In this document: piece after piece, positions 17,073 through 20,352 of the stretch
How the letters are laid out: each line of letters starts with the position of its first letter
How positions within the stretch are numbered: the stretch's first letter is position 1
Source of the DNA: Minisyncoccota bacterium
GTDB lineage: Bacteria > Patescibacteriota > Minisyncoccia > UBA6257 > HR35
Direction: 5' to 3'
Assembly: GCA_938048445.1 (NCBI GenBank)
Contig: CALIVE010000036.1
Location: 1-20,352 of the forward strand
DNA: 20,352 nt
Translations under genes and position numbers: made by a program
The notes under the pieces: model-generated
The model's input: the letters and a program-made list of their open reading frames with translations, nothing else
Told to the model about the DNA's origin: nothing
Databases searched by the model: none

Positions 17073-18184
17073 TATTTTTGAACCAATTTTAATTTATTGA
17101 TAATTTTTTGAAAACTTTCTTTCTGGAAATGTTTATAAATTGGCTCTAAAACTTGCCAAAGTTCATTAATAAGAGTTTCCTTTAAGTCTAAAGGGTGAAT
17201 AATTCCCTTTTCATAATCAGAAATAAGCTCTTTCTTTTTAGCTTCATTGTAAGTTTTAATCCCTTCGGTAGTTTTTATTTTAACTTCTCCCCTTAAGGGT
17301 AAAATTAAATTAACTAACCAATCTAAGGGTGGATTGAATAAGGTTTCTTGAGGAGGGCAAAAAGCTTTTAAGATTTTTGTTTCAATTTCTTCTCTGGAAT
17401 CATGGATAAAGACACAAGATTCTGGTTTAGATTTACTCATTTTAAGATCAATTAAGATTTCTTTTAATTCTTCTTTGGTAATAGGCCATTTTGGGGGTTT
17501 ATACAACCCTAATAAAAGATGATGATGTAAGGCAATAGGTTTGATTTTATTTTTATTTTTATCTAAAAGAGGTTTAAACTTAAGATTTAAAGCAACATCA
17601 CGAGCAATAACATGGGCTTTTCTTTGGTCTAAACCAGCATGGGCTAAATTAACACCAAGAGCAAAGATATCAGCAACTTGCATTGGTGGATAACACAATT
17701 TAGCAAAATCAACACCCTCTTTTAGTTTTCTTCCCATTATATCAATGCTTCTTTGGATTCTTGCTAAAGTAGTATTTTTTGAGATTTCAATAAAAGTTAA
17801 CCAATATAAATCATTATGATGATAAAGCTCGCTTCCTAAAATGAAGTCTACCTTTTGAGAATTTGCTCCGATATTTTCCAAACAAACTTTAAAGGCTTCT
17901 TTATAATATTTAACCGCTGTTTCTTTAATAACCTTTAAATCTCCTCCCAGTTTATCATTGATATAGCTATGCCAATCAGCTAAAAAAATTTGACATTTCA
18001 CTCCTGCTTTTTGGAAATCGCGAATTTTTAAAGAACTTGCCAAACCAGTTCCTAAATGTAGTAGGCCAGAGATTTCAAAACCTATATAATGGACCAATTT
18101 ATTTTTATTCCTGACTAAAGACTCCAAATCTTCTTCAGTTAAAACTTCCTCTAAATTTTTTGTTATCAAATGAATTTTATCCAT
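17072..18184 (-). CDS. tyrS: Tyrosine--tRNA ligase, archaeal/eukaryotic type
   Basis: A class I TyrRS of 370 residues that aligns with the archaeal enzyme (M. jannaschii, 306 residues), not with the usual bacterial TyrS with its S4 domain. The N-terminus has YIGFEISGLLHLG (Y33; HIGH-like HLGT at 43-46). The tyrosine-selecting residues are all visible: Y33, Y165, Q169, D172 and Q187, in CYPPMQVADI and GLDQRK, equivalent to Y32, Y151, Q155, D158 and Q173 of M. jannaschii. KMSKS is at 248-252, while archaea often have KMSSS. The extra length lies mainly around residues 75-85 and 200-245. Archaeal-type enzymes read C1:G72 in tRNA-Tyr, bacterial ones G1:C72, so the cognate tRNA should show it. First gene of an operon with trpS, divergent from the Nudix gene across 22 bp. 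Confidence 0.9.
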   Translation of the reverse strand: MDKIHLITKNLEEVLTEEDLESLVRNKNKLVHYIGFEISGLLHLGTGLASSLKIRDFQKAGVKCQIFLADWHSYINDKLGGDLKVIKETAVKYYKEAFKVCLENIGANSQKVDFILGSELYHHNDLYWLTFIEISKNTTLARIQRSIDIMGRKLKEGVDFAKLCYPPMQVADIFALGVNLAHAGLDQRKAHVIARDVALNLKFKPLLDKNKNKIKPIALHHHLLLGLYKPPKWPITKEELKEILIDLKMSKSKPESCVFIHDSREEIETKILKAFCPPQETLFNPPLDWLVNLILPLRGEVKIKTTEGIKTYNEAKKKELISDYEKGIIHPLDLKETLINELWQVLEPIYKHFQKESFQKIINKLKLVQK

Positions 18185-18186
18185 AT

Positions 18187-18206
18187 TTATAATTTATTAA
18201 TTATAA
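18187..18206. promoter_or_regulatory. Palindromic bidirectional promoter between tyrS and the Nudix gene
   Basis: Almost the whole 22-bp divergent gap is an inverted repeat: TTATAATT (18187-18194), 4-nt spacer, AATTATAA (18199-18206). It gives an exact TATAAT on the plus strand (18188-18193) and another on the minus strand (18205-18200). The minus strand has a weak -35, CTGACT (18229-18224, 18-nt spacer); the plus strand has none that is convincing. Predicted leaders are only about 6-10 nt each way. Confidence 0.55.
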
Positions 18207-18617
18207 ATGAAAATCGAAATTATAGTCAGGGCTTTAATAAAGAATAAAAAGAAAGTTTTATTTTGTAAAAATTTAGAGAAAGGTCACTATTATTTACCTG
18301 GCGGTCATGTTGAAGCTAATGAAGATTTAATTTCAGCTTTAAAAAGAGAATTTTATGAAGAGACTGGTCTCAAATTAAAAGTTAAAAAATTTTTAGGTAT
18401 TTTAGAAAATTTTTTTGAAGAAAATAACAAAAAAATCCATGAGATAAATTTTATTTTTGAAGGAAAGATTAATGAAAAAGCAATAAAGAGCAAAGAAAAT
18501 TATATTGAATTTTATTGGATAGATACAAAGGATTGGAATAAAATAAAAATCCTACCAAAAGGCATTAAAAAATTTATAAAAAGTAAAACTCAATTTTTAG
18601 TTGAAAGGAATGTTTAA
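18207..18617 (+). CDS. Nudix hydrolase family protein
   Basis: A single-domain Nudix protein of 136 residues. The full Nudix box is present at 33-55: G33, then E39, then R47-E48-F-Y-E51-E52-T-G54, which exactly fits GX5EX7REUXEEXGU, with the Glu residues that hold Mg. YYLPGGHVE leads into it. The family hydrolyses nucleoside diphosphates linked to another group: oxidised dNTPs, ADP-ribose, NAD, or capped RNA. Substrate cannot be told from the sequence, although small single-domain members are often MutT-like or ADP-ribose-type housecleaning enzymes. It is divergent from tyrS and overlaps the archease gene by 8 nt, so the two are probably co-translated. Confidence 0.9.
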   Translation: MKIEIIVRALIKNKKKVLFCKNLEKGHYYLPGGHVEANEDLISALKREFYEETGLKLKVKKFLGILENFFEENNKKIHEINFIFEGKINEKAIKSKENYIEFYWIDTKDWNKIKILPKGIKKFIKSKTQFLVERNV

Positions 18618-19005
18618 ATTTTTAAAACATACAGCGGACATCAAAATTTATGTTGAAGGAAATTCGCTTGAAGAAATATTTAAAGAATCAGTCGAGGCTA
18701 TTAATTCATTCTTAAAACCAAAAATTAAAAAAAATGCTTTAAGTAAAAATATCGAGATTATTTTACCTAAGAATAAACAGCCAGAACTTTTGATTGATTT
18801 TTTATCTGAAGTTTTAGCCAAAGTTTATATTGAGAAATTAATTTTTGTTGTCAAAGAGATCTTCATTAATGAAAATTTATGGGTTAAACTTGAAGGCAAA
18901 GAATTCGTTTCTTTAAAAAAAGAAATTAAAGCTGTTACTTACCACCAAGCAAAATTAGAGAAGAAAAATGGAAAATATATAGCAGAATTTATTGTTGATA
19001 TTTAG
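18610..19005 (+). CDS. Archease (RtcB RNA-ligase cofactor family)
   Basis: A protein of 131 residues from ATG 18610. The archease signature is clear: [11 protein letters not shown] at the N-terminus (metal-site D10), [20 protein letters not shown] in the middle, [11 protein letters not shown], and the terminal VDI with D130. Archease speeds guanylylation and turnover of the RNA ligase RtcB, used in tRNA splicing or RNA repair. rtcB is not in the window. An in-frame TTG at 18601 would add three residues, but ATG 18610 gives the standard family start. It overlaps the Nudix gene by 8 nt and its last 17 nt overlap the end of rpmA on the other strand. A family role independent of RtcB is possible if rtcB is absent from the genome. 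Confidence 0.88.
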   Translation: MFKFLKHTADIKIYVEGNSLEEIFKESVEAINSFLKPKIKKNALSKNIEIILPKNKQPELLIDFLSEVLAKVYIEKLIFVVKEIFINENLWVKLEGKEFVSLKKEIKAVTYHQAKLEKKNGKYIAEFIVDI

Positions 19006-19276
19006 GAATCACATTAACAACCTTTCGCCATCTTTGTGAACCATCAAAATGGACTTTTCTTAAAGTCTTAAATTTAACAATTCCAGAAATTTTTGCATAC
19101 AGCGTATCATCTTTACTAACGGCAACATTTTTACCAGGTAAATATTTAGTTCCCCTTTGTCTGACCAAAACTTCGCCAGCATTTACAAATTGGCCATCAA
19201 ATCTTTTAACTCCTAATCTTTTACTTTCGGAATCTCTAATTGATTTTGCTGAACCTGATGCTTTTTTCTCAGCCAT
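18989..19276 (-). CDS. rpmA: Large ribosomal subunit protein bL27
   Basis: bL27, 95 residues (E. coli 85). The core is conserved: [15 protein letters not shown], then [16 protein letters not shown] and the [13 protein letters not shown] strand. The N-terminal tail, which reaches the peptidyl-transferase centre, reads [16 protein letters not shown] where E. coli has GGSTRNGRDS. It starts directly with the mature sequence, with no Firmicutes-type cleavable extension. The C-terminus is about ten residues longer and its coding sequence overlaps the archease end by 17 nt. The start overlaps the rsmE end by 8 nt, with the context GAAAATG and no Shine-Dalgarno. In most bacteria rpmA follows rplU; here rplU is not adjacent and rsmE is upstream. 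Confidence 0.97.
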   Translation of the reverse strand: MAEKKASGSAKSIRDSESKRLGVKRFDGQFVNAGEVLVRQRGTKYLPGKNVAVSKDDTLYAKISGIVKFKTLRKVHFDGSQRWRKVVNVIPKYQQ

Positions 19277-19973
19277 TTTCTTTAATTATATCATAATTTA
19301 TAGGAAAGTTTAAAAGAGATAAAGCTACTAAAACAGCTGTTTCTGCCCTTAATGTTATATCTCCTAAACTTATAAATTTACAATTTTTATTTTTTAAAAT
19401 TTCTAATTCCTTTTCAGAAAAACCTCCCTCAGGACCGACAACCAGATTAACTTCTTTCTCAAATAAATTTTTATTAAATAAAACTCCTCCTTTTTCTAAA
19501 ACAAATGAACCTTCAGGAATTTCTTTAATATAAATAGGATTTTTAATTTCTGTTAGAAAATTCCATTCAGTAACTTCTAAAACCGAGTAAATAATTTTCT
19601 CCCACCTTTCTGAAGTCTCTTTAACTTTCCAAGGGCTTCTTTCAGTAATTAAAGGTATTATTGAAAATACTCCCAATTCGGACGCTTTTCTTAAGATAAA
19701 TTCGAAATTTTCTTTTTTTATAAAGCTAAGAAAAAGATTTATCTTTTTTTCTGGAGAAACTTCTCTAATAATTTCTTTTAATTTTTTAAACCTCATTCTT
19801 TTAGGATCATCAAACAAAAAAATTCCTTCAACTAAATCTTTACCAACAAAATAAATCGTATCTTTCGGTTTTAATCTATAAACCTTTTTAATTCTTTCAA
19901 TAACTTCTCTATCATCAATTTCAATCTCATCAATATTTTTTAAATCCTTACTAATAAAAATCTTCCTTTTCAT
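19269..19973 (-). CDS. rsmE: 16S rRNA (uracil1498-N3)-methyltransferase
   Basis: RsmE, 234 residues, a SPOUT-class SAM-dependent methyltransferase that methylates U1498 of 16S rRNA in the 30S subunit. An N-terminal PUA-like domain (about 1-70) precedes the knotted domain, which shows the signature [13 protein letters not shown] (179-191) and [12 protein letters not shown] (202-213). Two positions differ from what I know of the family: LRAETA instead of LRTETA, and the EQ-x-x-R element after the central helix is replaced by EVTEW (133-137). The enzyme is still recognisable, but activity on U1498 is an inference. It is the first gene of the rsmE-rpmA pair. The likely -10 box is only 7 nt before its ATG, and the repeat array starts just beyond it. 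Confidence 0.9.
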   Translation of the reverse strand: MKRKIFISKDLKNIDEIEIDDREVIERIKKVYRLKPKDTIYFVGKDLVEGIFLFDDPKRMRFKKLKEIIREVSPEKKINLFLSFIKKENFEFILRKASELGVFSIIPLITERSPWKVKETSERWEKIIYSVLEVTEWNFLTEIKNPIYIKEIPEGSFVLEKGGVLFNKNLFEKEVNLVVGPEGGFSEKELEILKNKNCKFISLGDITLRAETAVLVALSLLNFPINYDIIKENG

Positions 19974-19980
19974 TTAAATA

Positions 19981-19986
19981 TTTATA
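19981..19986 (-). promoter_or_regulatory. Possible -10 element of rsmE
   Basis: On the minus strand TATAAA (19986-19981) lies 7 nt before the rsmE ATG (19973-19971). No good -35 hexamer is seen 16-18 nt upstream, where the first repeat units lie. If used, it would give a leaderless transcript. Confidence 0.35.
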
Positions 19987-19987
19987 A

Positions 19988-20199
19988 CGCAGACTGGACG
20001 CAGACATACCACGGATTAACGCGGATATACACGGATTTCTACACGGATTAACGCGGATATATATTTTAATTCGGTCATTATTCGGGTAACTTATTCGGTA
20101 TACATTCGGGTAAACCGCGGATATACGCAGATAAATACACAGATTTACGCGGATATATAACTTTTATTCGGTACTCATTCGGGTAACTAATTCGGGTTT
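19988..20199 (+). repeat. Composite array of two helically spaced short-repeat families (A and B)
   Basis: This is the longest gene-free stretch in the window (about 244 bp between rsmE and the next gene). Family A has the core CRCRGA, mostly within ACGCGGATA or ACACGGATT, starting at 19988, 19999, 20010, 20020, 20030, 20042, 20052, then 20116, 20126, 20138, 20148. Family B has the core ATTCGG, mostly ATTCGGGTAAC or ATTCGGTA, starting at 20069, 20080, 20093, 20104, then 20166, 20177, 20190. All units point the same way. A at 20020-20052 recurs exactly 96 bp later and B at 20069-20093 exactly 97 bp later, so two copies of an A4-B4 unit stand in tandem, the second lacking its fourth B. The block is more GC-rich than its surroundings. 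No long open frame or spacer structure is present. Confidence 0.9.
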
Positions 20200-20200
20200 G

Positions 20201-20209
20201 TGTTATAAT
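20201..20209 (+). promoter_or_regulatory. Extended -10 promoter for the last gene
   Basis: TG, one base, then an exact TATAAT (20204-20209) forms an extended -10 element. No -35 box is recognisable at 20181-20186, which is repeat sequence. The box lies where the missing fourth B unit of the second repeat copy would be. The ATG at 20218 is 8 nt downstream, so the transcript would be leaderless or carry one or two extra nucleotides. Confidence 0.65.
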
Positions 20210-20217
20210 TTAAATTA

Positions 20218-20352
20218 ATGACAAAAATATTACAGGAAGAAAAAATTAGAAAAATTATTCGTGAAGAAATTAATAACTCTTTAGAAAAATTTTTTATGAA
20301 ATTAAGACTTTTATCTTTGCCTGAAATTTCTGAAAAAGAACAAAAAGAAATA
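20218..20352 (+). CDS. Hypothetical protein, N-terminal 45 residues (cut by window end)
   Basis: An open frame from ATG 20218 runs without a stop to the window end. The visible part is Lys/Glu/Ile-rich and strongly helical (KIRKIIREEINNSLEKFF, then LPEISEKEQKEI), without a signal peptide or membrane segment. Small charged proteins of this kind in CPR genomes are sometimes antitoxin-like partners of a downstream toxin, but nothing visible proves that. An extended -10 box directly precedes it. The product is not recognised. Confidence 0.55.
   Translation, partial: MTKILQEEKIRKIIREEINNSLEKFFMKLRLLSLPEISEKEQKEI

Noticed and set aside
17072..18184. Archaeal/eukaryotic TrpRS instead of TyrRS
   Set aside because: The tyrosine-pocket residues Y33, Y165, Q169, D172 and Q187 fit archaeal TyrRS, and a normal bacterial trpS lies next to it.
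19988..20199. CRISPR array
   Set aside because: The units are only 6-12 nt long, spaced 10-13 nt, of two kinds and degenerate. There are no 20-40 nt identical repeats with unique spacers, and no cas genes nearby.
19981..20217. Transposon or insertion-sequence remnant
   Set aside because: There is no transposase fragment, no terminal inverted repeat and no target-site duplication that I can see around the repeat array.
1..20352. tRNA, rRNA or riboswitch genes
   Set aside because: All intergenic gaps except 19974-20217 are under 130 bp, and none contains a cloverleaf, a T-loop consensus or a recognisable riboswitch core.

Overview
The window is a gene-dense, strongly AT-rich bacterial chromosome segment. 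It most resembles a member of the Candidate Phyla Radiation (Patescibacteria, probably Parcubacteria-like). The reasons are compact RpoB and RpoC, a surface protein with a peptidoglycan-binding-like start beside an O-antigen-ligase/TPR protein, a soluble VirD4/TraG-like ATPase with a zinc ribbon inside a ribosomal gene cluster, an archaeal-type TyrRS, an archease, and almost no usable Shine-Dalgarno sequences. TGA is a normal stop (after the ligase, rpoB, rpoC, the ATPase and rsmE), so this is not the Gracilibacteria/Absconditabacteria code in which UGA is glycine. The lineage call is an inference, since no rRNA is present.

Layout. Positions 1-1776: 3' part of a cysteine-free S-layer-like protein, closed by a very strong terminator. 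1781-3869: a Wzy_C-family ligase with a C-terminal TPR region. 3888-10794: rpoB-rpoC behind an exact consensus sigma70-type promoter. 10805-16099: a co-directional run tuf-rpsJ-rplC-rplD-rplW-(VirD4-like ATPase)-efp. It is a contracted str/S10 cluster: rpsL, rpsG and fusA are missing between rpoC and tuf, and the ATPase stands where rplB is expected. 16101-18184 (minus): a tyrS-trpS operon, convergent with efp. 18187-18206: a palindromic bidirectional promoter. 18207-19005 (plus): Nudix hydrolase and archease. 18989-19973 (minus): rsmE-rpmA, overlapping the archease end. 19988-20199: a non-coding array of two interleaved short-repeat families. 20201-20352: an extended -10 promoter and the start of an unidentified gene.

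Functionally, most of the window is information processing: RNA polymerase, EF-Tu, EF-P, ribosomal proteins, two aminoacyl-tRNA synthetases, 16S rRNA methylation and an RNA-ligase cofactor. The left end is cell envelope. Packing is extreme, with ATGA and TAATG overlaps, a 1-bp convergent gap and a 17-bp convergent overlap.

The most unusual signal is the array at 19988-20199. Family A has the core CRCRGA and family B the core ATTCGG. Each family is spaced about one helical turn apart, all units point the same way, and the arrangement A4-B4 is repeated with an offset of 96 bp for A and 97 bp for B. The second copy runs directly into a promoter whose -10 box is 8 nt from a start codon. Several other genes also have a -10-like box only 6-15 nt before the start codon, which suggests leaderless or near-leaderless transcripts.
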